From Candidatus Symbiopectobacterium sp. 'North America' (lineage in GTDB: Bacteria > Pseudomonadota > Gammaproteobacteria > Enterobacterales > Enterobacteriaceae), in NCBI RefSeq assembly GCF_015762685.1, contig NZ_PEHF01000014.1, positions 1 to 49,387 of the forward strand: a stretch of DNA of 49,387 nucleotides. The letters run 5' to 3'. This document shows, one piece after another, positions 1 through 9,377 of this stretch (the stretch's first letter is position 1; each line of letters starts with the position of its first letter). The notes under the pieces are model-generated. The model was not told the origin of the DNA and ran no database searches. It worked only from the letters and a program-made list of their open reading frames with translations. The position numbers and the translations under genes are program-made.

Positions 1-308
1 TTAAGCAAGCCCAACATCAATCGAAAATCAGTGTTGCAAAAACGGGGGTGACCATAGATTTTTTATGCCTCACTTCATCCGCTGTACTTGGCAAGGCACA
101 TAGCCGATTTGTGAAAGCTAGTTATGGTTATACATATATCATGCTTTTACTCGATTCAATTTCTCTCATGCCGTTGTAAAAATAAAGAAGAATAAATGTG
201 AAGTAGTAAGTGGATGACCTTTAACGGGCATTGGCGTTTACAGCTTCTCACTTTTGCCTATGCAATACGAAGCGTGATGGATATATATTATTTAACAAAG
301 GACTTAAC
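1..308. other. Gene-free left edge, upstream of the chaperone gene
   Basis: No convincing coding region is visible. The stretch is AT-rich compared with the backbone to the right, and an open frame running into the chaperone gene from position 231 has no conserved look and no ribosome site at its start. It probably holds the promoter of the chaperone/effector pair, but I cannot name one with confidence. Confidence 0.4.
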
Positions 309-764
309 ATGACCTTCACCGAACTGTTGCAGGCAATTTCTGCCGATATGCGTGTAGATATTAATAAAGCCGTTGATAGCGGAGGCTGTGCTATTCGCTT
401 TGAGAATAATGTTGAACTGAATATTGAGTATCATAATGACGAGGCCTATCTTTTTTCACCCGTAATGCGTACGGCAGATATTCTCTCCGATGATTTTTTC
501 GCATCACTGTTACAAATCCATTTGTTTAGGGTCGCAACCGAACGTTGCTGGTTTGGTTTTGATGCCAGCGGTAATCAGGTCATTCTGTTTCATCTGCTCA
601 CGTTGGATAATATGGATGCCGAGACCGCGATAAAACGTATCGACACACTCATTACACCAGTTCAGTACTGGCAAGAGCATCTGCCCAAGATTGACAATCG
701 GGCTTCACGACCTTCAATTGCGCAAACCAATATCAGCAGAAACAGGTATCAACGCACACGATGA
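309..764 (+). CDS. Type III secretion class I (CesT-like) chaperone
   Basis: The product (about 151 residues) has the size and pattern of class I type III secretion chaperones, small cytoplasmic dimers that hold one effector in a secretion-ready state. I see an N-terminal helix, alternating beta segments around residues 25-60, and a helix with an SLLQ motif followed by LF. A WFGFD-type strand and a C-terminal amphipathic helix rich in leucine and isoleucine (residues 100-130) follow. ATG 309 is preferred over upstream starts because AAAGGA sits eight bases before it. The stop overlaps the next start by four bases (ATGA), the usual layout for a chaperone and its cognate effector. The family call rests on pattern and context; I do not recognise a named orthologue. 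Confidence 0.7.
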   Translation: MTFTELLQAISADMRVDINKAVDSGGCAIRFENNVELNIEYHNDEAYLFSPVMRTADILSDDFFASLLQIHLFRVATERCWFGFDASGNQVILFHLLTLDNMDAETAIKRIDTLITPVQYWQEHLPKIDNRASRPSIAQTNISRNRYQRTR

Positions 765-2563
765 AGATTTCCGATGGCATGAAACTGGCTGCCCGTACGC
801 TAATTTATAAAGCGATGGACAGCAGCAAAGTCGTTAATACGCTGGTTAACCGCATCACTTTTGGCTCGGTCACCCGCGATACATTGGCGAAGAATATCCT
901 GTCCGGTACGGTTAACCTTGCACAGCAATACGCGTGTGAACAAAAATTGCTGAGTGAGCGAAGCGCTGAAATTGTCAGCCTTGGCAGAAGCGTATTGTTT
1001 GATAATACGATGGCGCAGGTAAAAGAGGGGGCTGGCCCCTTGGTCTCTTTGCTGATGGAATACAATGGCAATAATTCGTGTTCCACCTTCCTGGCGAGTA
1101 AAATTGCCGGGCGTTTCCTGCCTGATATGTTACAAGACCATGCGCTGGAGCGCATATTGTGCGTCTGGTCAAAGCAGGAATCAGGATCACAGGTGATTAA
1201 ACTGGCAATAGAAAATGCTCTCACCGGTGTTTATGGCGGAAAGATGATTGCCGCGACATTTATGTCGGTATTAAAGCGCACGATCCTGGATAAAGCAGAA
1301 TATCAAAGTAATACGGCATTGCACAGTATTGCGGCAAAAGAGTTACAGCGGCATTATACGCAAAGCAAAGAAGTCGTCCCGGAAATTTCATTGTGTTCAG
1401 TGATTTCATCCGTAACCGCAGAAACCTACAGCCATGTTTCATCCCTGTGCTTGCAATCAGAAGTGATGCGAAATGTTTTGCAATTGCCCGCCAAAATAAA
1501 AGAAGTATTCAATGAATTCAGCACATGGCTACCAACAGGGGCAGCCAATGGAGACAAAAAAACAGTCTCCGATCTTATTGAACTTGCCATCCTTGCTCAT
1601 AAAACACAACAGTCTGAACAGGTTGATGAGATGTTCGAGATGATTGCTGAACTGCCTAAAGAGGTTAGTAGTGAATTCCAAAATAAATATGAGCAACTAA
1701 AACCATTATTAGAAAAGATGCCGTGGTCTACCATTTCTATTGGTCAAAACTGGCTTAATGAACTTGAATCCGTCTCCTTCGAACATCATGGTAAATATGC
1801 TGTTTCCCCCGAACTGATGGATTTTATGAAAAACGGCTTCTCTTTGCCAGTGAAACACCCTGAGGAAGCTGGGGCTTATTTCACTGGCGGTTCGTTTATC
1901 AATGAATTGCAGCAGGGAATGGCTCTCTATGTCGATAATAACCATAAAAGCTATGGTCAAAGAGCTGTTGATGTGAGGGGCAATCTGTTTTCCATTATCA
2001 AAGACATGTTCGCGTTACCTGAGGATCTGTCTGAAGGGCAAAAGCGTCAAGTCGGACAGCTTTCTGACATGGTCAATCACCATCCTATGAGCCTGCTGGC
2101 GTTGACGCACCATATAGCGCCCAAAAATGTTCTGAATAACTTAGGTAATAAGGTACTTAATGAGCTCAATCACCAGTCTGGCAATGTGATTTTTACCGAT
2201 AATCGATGGATGAAATTGGGGCCACCTCAGACAAAGGTTACCGTGAGCAAGAGCAACGGCGTTGATGTTGCAACCCAGATAATCTGGCCGGTGGAGCAAC
2301 TGGGCTCGTCGCGGGATGCCATGCAGCCCTTATCGGGTGGTTCAAGCACGGTTTCCATCACGGTTAACAGTCATCTGATGTTCAATGAGCACGGCTTGAA
2401 AAACAAGAACGTGACCATTTCAGACATCAATGTCGATTTGGCTGAAAAATTAACCTTTAGCCAGCCGCTGGAAACCTATACCGCTAGCGCGTCGAAATGG
2501 CTGAATAGTGATCCGCAGCGTGGCTGCTTGTTTCCTCTGCTTGGCGGTGCTTCGAGCTGCTAG
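761..2563 (+). CDS. Putative type III secreted effector, unrecognised family
   Basis: A 600-residue protein translationally coupled to the chaperone gene just upstream. I do not recognise its family. It has no signal peptide, no membrane segment and no enzyme motif that I can name. The first 100 residues are rich in Ser, Thr, Asn and Leu, as expected of a secretion signal plus chaperone-binding region. The middle (about 200-400) is mostly helical and charged. The last 130 residues look beta-rich, with many Val, Thr, Ser and Asn, and the extreme C-terminus reads GGASSC. Base composition is AT-richer than the mutH-recD backbone, which points to horizontal gain. It could instead be another chaperone-dependent secreted protein; the effector call comes from context. 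Confidence 0.55.
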   Translation: MKISDGMKLAARTLIYKAMDSSKVVNTLVNRITFGSVTRDTLAKNILSGTVNLAQQYACEQKLLSERSAEIVSLGRSVLFDNTMAQVKEGAGPLVSLLMEYNGNNSCSTFLASKIAGRFLPDMLQDHALERILCVWSKQESGSQVIKLAIENALTGVYGGKMIAATFMSVLKRTILDKAEYQSNTALHSIAAKELQRHYTQSKEVVPEISLCSVISSVTAETYSHVSSLCLQSEVMRNVLQLPAKIKEVFNEFSTWLPTGAANGDKKTVSDLIELAILAHKTQQSEQVDEMFEMIAELPKEVSSEFQNKYEQLKPLLEKMPWSTISIGQNWLNELESVSFEHHGKYAVSPELMDFMKNGFSLPVKHPEEAGAYFTGGSFINELQQGMALYVDNNHKSYGQRAVDVRGNLFSIIKDMFALPEDLSEGQKRQVGQLSDMVNHHPMSLLALTHHIAPKNVLNNLGNKVLNELNHQSGNVIFTDNRWMKLGPPQTKVTVSKSNGVDVATQIIWPVEQLGSSRDAMQPLSGGSSTVSITVNSHLMFNEHGLKNKNVTISDINVDLAEKLTFSQPLETYTASASKWLNSDPQRGCLFPLLGGASSC

Positions 2564-2565
2564 TT

Positions 2566-2590
2566 AAAAAAAGGCCCAATAGTGGGCCTT
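2566..2590 (-). terminator. Intrinsic terminator between effector and tas
   Basis: An 8-bp perfect stem (2571-2578 with 2583-2590, loop ATAG) is flanked on the left by a run of seven A, which becomes a U-tract on the minus strand. It therefore fits best as the terminator of the leftward tas transcript, and it may also slow transcription leaving the effector gene. Confidence 0.75.
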
Positions 2591-2611
2591 AACAGTGAAA
2601 TAGTCTCGATA

Positions 2612-3646
2612 TTAAGGGATGGTGAAACGGCGATGAATCTCTTCCAACTCAGCCAGCACTTCGGCATTCAATTGCACCTCCAGGCTGGCAAGATTGGTAT
2701 CGAGTTGTTCAAGCGTAGTTGCTCCCAGGATGGTACTGGCGACAAACGGCTGCTGACGAACAAACGCTAACGCCATTTGTGTCGGATCCAGCCCGTGACG
2801 TTAAGCCAGTGCTACGTACTCGGCAATGGCTTGCTGGGTGTGCGGCGCGCTGTAACGCACAAAGCGGCTGAACAGCGTATTGCGCGCTCCGGCAGGCTGC
2901 GCGCCATTCAGATATTTCCCGGTTAACGTACCAAAGGCGAGGGGCGAATAGGCCAACAGCTCCACCCCTTCGTGCTGGCTGATTTCAGCCAAACCCACTT
3001 CGAAGCTGCGATTGAGCAGGCTATACGGGTTCTGGATGGAAACGATACGCGGCAAGTTATGTTTTTCGGCCAGTTGCAGATAGCGCATTACGCCCCAGGG
3101 GGTTTCATTCGATACCCCGATATAGCGGATTTTTCCGGCGCGCACCTGCTCTTCAAGAGCTTCCAGCGTTTCCAGCAGCGCCACCGTTGCTTTGTCATCG
3201 GTGTATTGATAGTTCAATTTGCCAAAGCAGTTGGTCTGTCTCTGCGGCCAGTGCACTTGATAAAGGTCGAGGTAGTCAGTGTTGAGGCGCGTGAGGCTGG
3301 CGTCCAGCGCGGCACGGATATTTTTACGATCCAATACCTGTTGTGGACGAATACCAACGTCGCTGCCACGGCTTGGCCCAGCGACTTTACTTGCCAAAAT
3401 CAATTTTTCTCTGCCGCCACGCGAGGCTAGCCATGAGCCAATATAGAGTTCCGTGAGCCCCTGTGTTTCCGGTCGCGGTGGCACAGGATACATTTCTGAG
3501 GTGTCAATAAGGTTAACTCCAGCTGCCACTACGCGATCGAGCTGCGCGTGCGCCTCCGCTTTACTGTTTTGTTCACCAAACGTCATGGTGCCCAGACTGA
3601 GCACGCTGACTTCTAAAGCACTATGGGGAATACGGTGATAGAGCAT
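2612..3646 (-). pseudogene. tas: tas, aldo-keto reductase with in-frame ochre stop
   Basis: Tas is an NADP-dependent aldo-keto reductase. Reading from ATG 3646, the protein starts MLYHRIPHSALEV and shows the family's catalytic Asp and Tyr (SEMYPV), Lys (ASKVAG) and His (QVHWPQ). It stops at a TAA at 2801-2803 after 281 residues. The same frame continues without a shift through RHGLDPTQMALAFVRQQPF to a natural stop at 2612. The restored length is 344 residues, close to the 346 of E. coli Tas. The stop removes the last 63 residues, including C-terminal cofactor-binding segments. A Gln codon changed by one C-to-T step would explain it. Synteny with ygdR and ygdQ supports the name. Confidence 0.88.
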
Positions 3647-3810
3647 TGCCAGCTTCCTTAATGTCTGAAAATCCCGGCGTCCTCATCTCTTACGTAAAGG
3701 GAAAAACCAGCGCCTGTTTCTGACTATAACCAAGCAATGCTATGGGGGGAAGCACCATTAATGGCATCATGGTGTGAAAAAAAAGCAAAAAAGCCAGGCA
3801 GGACCTGCCG

Positions 3811-4029
3811 TTAACGCTGAACAATCTGGGAGACAACTTCATTATTGATCTGTCGCCACTGCCCATCTTCATCAAGATAACTGAGTAGGCCAGTATCTTT
3901 ATCCAACGCGGGCTTGTTTTTTGTCAGCAACATCTGACCTTCTTTGGTGGCAATCACATAGTTGCTGCTACACCCACTTAGAAGCATGGCAAAAAAGCAT
4001 AACGCGATGGCTTTGTGTCGAATCGTCAT
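3811..4029 (-). CDS. ygdR: YgdR, small YgdI/YgdR-type lipoprotein
   Basis: A 72-residue outer-membrane-type lipoprotein of the YgdI/YgdR family (DUF903, an SH3-like fold of unknown role). Residues 1-17 form a signal peptide ending in the lipobox LSGC. The mature part shows the family pattern SSNYVIATKEG, then DKDTGLLSY and QINNEVVSQI. The ATG at 4029 gives exactly the E. coli YgdR length, so I prefer it to the GTG four codons upstream. It lies between ygdQ and tas as in E. coli. A paralogue (ygdI) lies at 46766-46987. Confidence 0.9.
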   Translation of the reverse strand: MTIRHKAIALCFFAMLLSGCSSNYVIATKEGQMLLTKNKPALDKDTGLLSYLDEDGQWRQINNEVVSQIVQR

Positions 4030-4221
4030 CAGGTAATCCACTCGAATAGTAAAACAACGGACTATGGCTCTCTTTAGAACCTAATCTCTATCAAAAAACA
4101 TGAATATACAAGATGAGTCTAGCAAAGCGTGAAAAGAAAGGAAGAATGTAGGAATAATGGAAATAATCAGTGACTCACCCGTAAAGGGGAGCGCGGGCAG
4201 CCAATGCCCCCCGCTGGGGGA

Positions 4222-4929
4222 CTACTCTGCGTTTGTCGCTTTTTTACTGCGCATCAGATTCAGCGCTTCAACCGACATTGAGAAGAACATAGCGAAATAG
4301 ATATAGCCTTTGGGAACGTGGACATCGACGCTTTCCAGAATCAGGAAAGAGAGTGCCAGCATTTTCACCGATGGGTGGCGATCGACAAACTCACCGATGG
4401 CGCGGACTGAAAACATCATCACCCCTACGGCAATCACCACGGCGGTCATCATGATAAACAGATGGTCGGAAAGGCCGACGGCGGTAATGACCGAGTCGAG
4501 GCTGAAGATGATGTACAACAACATGATCTGCACAATCGCCCCGAAAAAGGAATGCACCTGGCTGGCATGTGCCTCTGAACCGCTTTCGATAGTCTCATGA
4601 ACTTCGCGACTGGATTTCCAGATCAGGAACAAGCCGCCGAAAAACAGGATCAGATCGCGCACGGATATTTCATTATCCATCAGCGTAAACAGCGGGTTGG
4701 TCAGGCGAATCACCCAGGCGATAGAGGCGAGCAGGCCAAGGCGCATCAACATGGCACCCAGAAGGCCGATACGGCGCGCTTTGTTTTGCTGGGCTTTGGT
4801 TAACTTGGCGACAACCAGAGAAAGGAAGATGATGTTGTCGATACCTAGTACGATCTCCAAAATGGTCAGCGTGCCGAGCGCCAGCCATGCATTCGGATCA
4901 ACAATCCAATCAAATATTATATCAATCAC
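4222..4929 (-). CDS. ygdQ: YgdQ, TerC-family membrane protein, damaged
   Basis: An integral membrane protein of the TerC family, recognisable from LEIVLGIDNIIFLSLVVAKL and FSLDSVITAVGLSDHLFIMM. The start is probably GTG 4929 (VIDIIFDWIVDPNAW), which matches the family N-terminus; the frame stays open upstream to 5001. Two oddities appear against my memory of E. coli YgdQ. First, seven residues (VGFTLIL) are missing between LSFLIL and ESVDVHVPKG, inside a membrane helix, as expected from a 21-nt slippage deletion near 4336-4344. Second, the conserved acidic residue before IIFSLDS is Tyr instead of Asp. The frame is open, but the protein may no longer work. The function of this branch is not settled. 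Confidence 0.8.
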   Translation of the reverse strand: MIDIIFDWIVDPNAWLALGTLTILEIVLGIDNIIFLSLVVAKLTKAQQNKARRIGLLGAMLMRLGLLASIAWVIRLTNPLFTLMDNEISVRDLILFFGGLFLIWKSSREVHETIESGSEAHASQVHSFFGAIVQIMLLYIIFSLDSVITAVGLSDHLFIMMTAVVIAVGVMMFSVRAIGEFVDRHPSVKMLALSFLILESVDVHVPKGYIYFAMFFSMSVEALNLMRSKKATNAE

Positions 4930-5013
4930 ACCTAAACAAAAATGTAAACGTAGATTATACGCTTCGCTTTCGGCTTTCTGGCAAGAAAAAACGATACGCA
5001 TTATCTGTACCGT

Positions 5014-5700
5014 TTAAAAATGGAAGCGACGGGCTAGCAGCGGGCCGGTAAAGGTTTTCTTTAAATAGAAACCGCGAGGTAGCGTCATGATGGGCTGACC
5101 AAACTCGCCGATCGCTTGTGTCAGCGCCTTGCTGTTGGCCCCTTTGGGGCGTAATTGTAATACCTCGCCGTGACGCGCGGTGATGCTCTCCACTTTGCCG
5201 AGCACAATCAGGTCCATCAGCTCTTCCCAATCCCGACGCAGCAGATCTTCTTCCTCGGGAGAAGGGCTCCAGATAAGCGGCGTGCCAATGTGCCGTTCGC
5301 CAAGCGGAATTTCACGCGACCCTTCTACCGGGATCCACAGCACCCGAGCCAACTTATGCCGCACATGGCTGCTTTCCCATGTCACACCGCTGTTGCCGGT
5401 CAGCGGAGCCACCGACACGAAGGTGGTTTCAAGCGGCCTGCCCCGGTCATCAATCGGAATGGTTTTTAGCTCCACGCCAATATCCGGAAAATCCTGTTCT
5501 GGTTTACTGCCCGCACTGGCACCGAGAAAGTGCTCAAGTAATACACCGATCCACCCTTTGTCGCGTTTAAGGTTGGCTGGCAGCGGTAGATTGGCTTGTA
5601 CAGCAAGTTCTGCCAGCGTATAGCCGGCAAGCGCTTGTGCGCGCTCAAGTAGCGCATGTTCATCGGCAGGTGGTGTTGTAATCGGGTTGGGCATATTCAC
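5014..5700 (-). CDS. mutH: MutH, methyl-directed mismatch repair endonuclease
   Basis: MutH nicks the unmethylated strand at hemimethylated GATC sites when activated by MutS and MutL. The 228-residue product matches the usual 229. The catalytic D-(6)-E-x-K set is present in [13 protein letters not shown], followed by the conserved [17 protein letters not shown] and [16 protein letters not shown]. The C-terminal [20 protein letters not shown] matches the region that contacts DNA and MutL. I see no lesion. It is divergent from rppH across a 676-bp gap that contains DnaA boxes, as in E. coli. Confidence 0.97.
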   Translation of the reverse strand: MNMPNPITTPPADEHALLERAQALAGYTLAELAVQANLPLPANLKRDKGWIGVLLEHFLGASAGSKPEQDFPDIGVELKTIPIDDRGRPLETTFVSVAPLTGNSGVTWESSHVRHKLARVLWIPVEGSREIPLGERHIGTPLIWSPSPEEEDLLRRDWEELMDLIVLGKVESITARHGEVLQLRPKGANSKALTQAIGEFGQPIMTLPRGFYLKKTFTGPLLARRFHF

Positions 5701-5897
5701 CTATGAAACAGATCGTCAGGCTGACTAAAAAAAATACAGCATCCATCAGGTTTTTCAACAGGGCGCTACCGTGCCGAAAGGAAAACAATAATAGCATGAT
5801 TCATAGCGTGTTTTTTTGTTTATCCCGCCAATGTATCACGTCGGTTTTATCGTTGTTCAGGGATAGACACCGACAATAAACAGGATCTTACACCAGG

Positions 5898-6202
5898 TTA
5901 TCCACAGATTTTTGGGATAACCGGGATAAGTCATCACTACTGGTTTGATTTACAGCCTTGACGTCACGAATTTTTGCGATTCTTGCACTGCGTCTGTGGA
6001 TAAAACCGTCGTGGAACAATCTTTCACCACTCTGCCGGACAGCAATTTTCTGTGTGGTGTATTTGCAGTGAATATGCCGTGGGTTAAATCTGTATTTATT
6101 TTGAAAATAAAGGAATAATTTTTAGGTTGCGCGCTGCGGTTTTAACGACAGAGAAAATGTTTTCCGCATGCTTTCATTTGGTTCTGCACAGTGATATCCA
6201 CA
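5898..6202. promoter_or_regulatory. DnaA-box cluster, probable DARS2
   Basis: The mutH-rppH gap is where E. coli carries DARS2, the DnaA-reactivating sequence that recharges ADP-DnaA to ATP-DnaA. Here a perfect DnaA box TTATCCACA (5898-5906, plus) faces two tandem minus-strand boxes, TTATCCCAA (5912-5920) and TTATCCCGG (5921-5929). That head-to-head trio resembles the DARS core. A second perfect box lies at 5995-6003 (minus) and a one-mismatch box at 6194-6202. The surrounding AT-rich DNA to about 6290 may hold IHF and Fis sites, which I could not resolve. Promoters of mutH and rppH must also lie in 5701-6376. Confidence 0.8.
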
Positions 6203-6376
6203 AAAATAGTGAATAAAAGCGCTATGCTTGACGCATTCTGTTTATAACTCTTCCCCTTTCTGTGGGTTAGCCGCAGGTTATTCCTAGAATCAATGCTGCT
6301 AAGCAGGTGTTTACCGGGTGACGGGAGTGTGAAACAATCAGGTCATCTTTGCATTGAAAGTTTTCGAGGTAGTCCG

Positions 6377-6904
6377 GTGATCGATGATGATGGCTACCGC
6401 CCTAACGTTGGTATTGTAATCTGCAATCGGCTTGGTGAAGTGCTTTGGGCGCGCCGTTATGGTCAGCACTCCTGGCAGTTCCCGCAAGGGGGCATCAACC
6501 CAGGTGAAAGCCCTGAACAGGCCATGTATCGCGAACTGTTTGAAGAAGTGGGACTCAGGAAAAAGGATGTCCGTATTCTGGCTTCAACCCGTAGCTGGTT
6601 ACGTTACAAATTACCAAAACGTTTGGTGCGTTGGGATACAAAACCGGTTTGTATCGGTCAAAAGCAGAAGTGGTTTCTGCTACAGTTAATGTGCAACGAA
6701 TCTGATATCAATATGCAAAGCAGCGGCACGCCGGAGTTCGATGGCTGGCGCTGGGTGAGTTACTGGTATCCTGTGCGTCAGGTGGTGTCATTTAAACGCG
6801 ACGTTTACCGTCGGGTGATGAAGGAATTTATCAGCCCGGTTATACAACTGCAAGAGAACGCCGTGGCGAGGGCGCCTTCGGTGCCTCGGCGCAAAAGAGG
6901 ATAA
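6377..6904 (+). CDS. rppH: RppH, RNA pyrophosphohydrolase
   Basis: RppH removes pyrophosphate from the 5' end of mRNA and so triggers RNase E-dependent decay. The Nudix box is complete ([20 protein letters not shown] then VGL). The family regions [25 protein letters not shown] and [17 protein letters not shown] are intact. I place the start at GTG 6377, which gives [14 protein letters not shown], aligns with the family start and has AGG a few bases upstream. The frame is open further upstream to 6293, but those residues are not conserved. The protein is 175 residues against 176 in E. coli. It lies 12 bp before ptsP, likely as one operon. Confidence 0.95.
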   Translation: MIDDDGYRPNVGIVICNRLGEVLWARRYGQHSWQFPQGGINPGESPEQAMYRELFEEVGLRKKDVRILASTRSWLRYKLPKRLVRWDTKPVCIGQKQKWFLLQLMCNESDINMQSSGTPEFDGWRWVSYWYPVRQVVSFKRDVYRRVMKEFISPVIQLQENAVARAPSVPRRKRG

Positions 6905-6916
6905 GTAGCGCTCATC

Positions 6917-9163
6917 ATGCTCACGCGTTTGCGAGAAATCGTTGAGAAAGTGGCGGCGGCATCGCGCTTAAATGATGCGCTGGATCTGTTGGTCAATGAG
7001 ACCTGCCAGGCGATGGATACGGAAGTCTGTTCTATCTATCTGGCCGATCACGATCGCCAATGTTACTACCTGATGGCGACACGCGGTTTGAAAAAGCCGC
7101 GTGGTCGTCTTATAACGTTGGCCTTTGGTCAAGGTATTGTCGGATTGGTGGGCCAGCGTGCTGAACCCATCAATCTGGCCGATGCGCAAGCCCACCCCAG
7201 TTTTAAATTTATCCCTTCCGTTAAAGAACAGCACTTTCGTTCTTTCCTTGGTGTGCCCATCATTCATCGTCGACAGCTGCTCGGCGTGTTGGTGGTACAA
7301 CAGCGCGAACACCGCCAGTGTGATAAAAATGAAGAGTCTTTCATGGTCACGCTGGCAGCGCAAATTGCTGCCATTCTCTCTCTGACGCAAATCAAGGCGC
7401 TGTTTGGTCAGTACCGGCAAACACGGTTCAAAGCGTTGGTGGCATCGAGCTGCGTAGCGATTGCGCCAGGCTGGATGGACAGCAGCCAGCCTTCACTGGA
7501 ACTGTTTTTCCCTGTTTCAAGCCTGGATAGCGAGGGCGAGCGTTGGCGTCTGACGCAGGCGTTGGAAGAGGCTAATGCCGAATTCCGCCGTTTCAGTAAA
7601 CGCTTTAGTGCCAGTGCGCAAAAAGAGAGTGCAGCCATATTCGATCTTTATTCCCATTTGCTGAGCGATGCTCGCCTCAAGCGCGAGCTGTTTCAGGAAG
7701 TGGATGACGGGAATGTTGCCGAGTGGGCGGTGAAGCTGGTGATCGAGCGTTTTGCCGCGCAGTTTGCCGTGCTTCAGGATGCCTATTTACGTGAACGCGC
7801 TGGGGATTTCCGCGCGCTGGGCCAGCGTCTGTTGTTTCATCTTGATGAAAGTGTGACCAGCAGCGATCGCTGGCCGCCACATTTTATTCTGGTGTCCGAT
7901 GAACTGACGGCAACGCTGCTGGCGGATGTGCCGCAAGACCGACTGGCCGGAGTGGTTGTGCACGATGGGGCCGCTAACTCTCATGCGGCGATCATGGTGC
8001 GGGCGATGCGGATCCCCACCCTGATGGGTGCGGATATTCAACCGGAGTTATTGCACCAGCGCACCTTGATCCTTGATGGTTATCGGGGCGAACTGCTGGT
8101 GGATCCCGAGCCGACGCTGTTGCAAGAATATCAGCGCCTGTTGAGTGAATATAATGCCCTGACGCGTCTGGCCGAAGACGATATGCAACGGCCTGCGGTG
8201 CTGAAAAGCGGAGAGTGCATGCAGGTGATGCTCAATGCTGGGCTCAGTGCCGAACATGAGCAGCGTTTTATCAACCTGGTTGACGGTGTCGGGCTGTACC
8301 GCACCGAAGTGCCTTTTATGCTACAGAGCGGCTTTCCCTCTGAAGATGAACAGATGGCGCAGTACCAGGGCATGTTGCAGCTTTATCCCTCACGCCCGGT
8401 GGTGTTGCGCACGTTGGATATCGGTGCCGACAAACAGCTTCCCTATTTGCCGATCAGTGAAGAGAACCCCTGTTTGGGGTGGCGAGGTATTCGCGTTACG
8501 CTCGATCAGCCGGAAATCTTCTTGATCCAGGTGCGGGCGATGCTGCGCGCCAATGCTGAAACCGGCAATTTGCGCATTTTATTGCCGATGATCAGCAGCC
8601 TGGACGAGGTGGACGAAGCGTGCCGGCTTATCGCGCAGGCTGCCGCTGAGGTACGGGAACTAGTGGGGCATGCCTTGCCGGAACCGCGTATCGGCGTGAT
8701 GATCGAAGTCCCATCTATGCTGTTTTTGCTGCCGCACCTGGCCTCTCGTATCGATTTTGTCTCGGTAGGCACTAACGATCTGACCCAATATTTGCTGGCC
8801 GTGGATCGCAATAACCCGCATGTGGCATCACTCTATGACAGCCTGCACCCGTCCATGTTGTAGGCGTTGGCAGGTATCGCTCGCGAATGCCAACGCCTCG
8901 ATCTTGAAGTCTCCGTCTGTGGCGAAATGGCCGGTGAGGCCATGGGATCGCTGGTATTGACCGGGGTGGGCTATCGCACATTCAGTATGAACGGTCGTAG
9001 CGTAGCGCGGGTAAAATACCTGCTGCGTCAATTGGTGCTGGCTGAGGTGCAAGCGCTGACCCAACGTCTTTTGGCGGCGCGTAGTGCCAGCGAAGTGCGC
9101 CAGTGGATTGCACTTTTCCTCGAAGAGCGCGGTTTAAGTGCGCTGGCCCGCGGTGGGCGCTAA
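6917..9163 (+). pseudogene. ptsP: ptsP, enzyme I-Ntr interrupted by in-frame amber stop
   Basis: PtsP (EI-Ntr) takes phosphate from phosphoenolpyruvate and passes it to NPr in the nitrogen PTS. Domains in order: GAF sensor (about 1-165), linker, phosphohistidine domain with GAANSHAAIMVRAM (about 356), and the PEP-binding barrel with GLYRTEVPFML, GWRGIRVTLDQPE and VGTNDLTQYLLAVDRN. A TAG at 8861-8863, after SLHPSML, ends translation at 648 residues. The same frame continues through ECQRLDLEVSVCGEMAGEAM to 9163, giving 748 residues, exactly the E. coli length. The lost part holds the catalytic Cys of CGEMAG and the dimer interface, so the short product should be inactive unless the stop is read through. 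Confidence 0.9.
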
Positions 9164-9377
9164 CAAAGTGTGTCAACGGTAACATCCTGTTTACATAACT
9201 TTTCCTGAGCTTGCACGCTGCGTAGCGGCTGCTCTGTGCTATCATGCGCAACCGCCGCCAGTGCGCAAGGTGTTAATGCCGAGAGTGCGCTGGCAAACAA
9301 GGTTTCCCCTTTTCCGGCTTCCCGTACCGTGGGATAAACAACGTCGTAAGATAAAACAAACAAGCATGTGGTGATCG

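Noticed and set aside
2582..2770. 62-codon plus-strand frame after the effector
   Set aside because: It lies antisense to the end of the broken tas gene and has no independent support.
8867..9163. Separate small gene after ptsP
   Set aside because: It continues the ptsP frame exactly after the amber stop and matches the EI C-terminus, so it is the cut-off end of ptsP.
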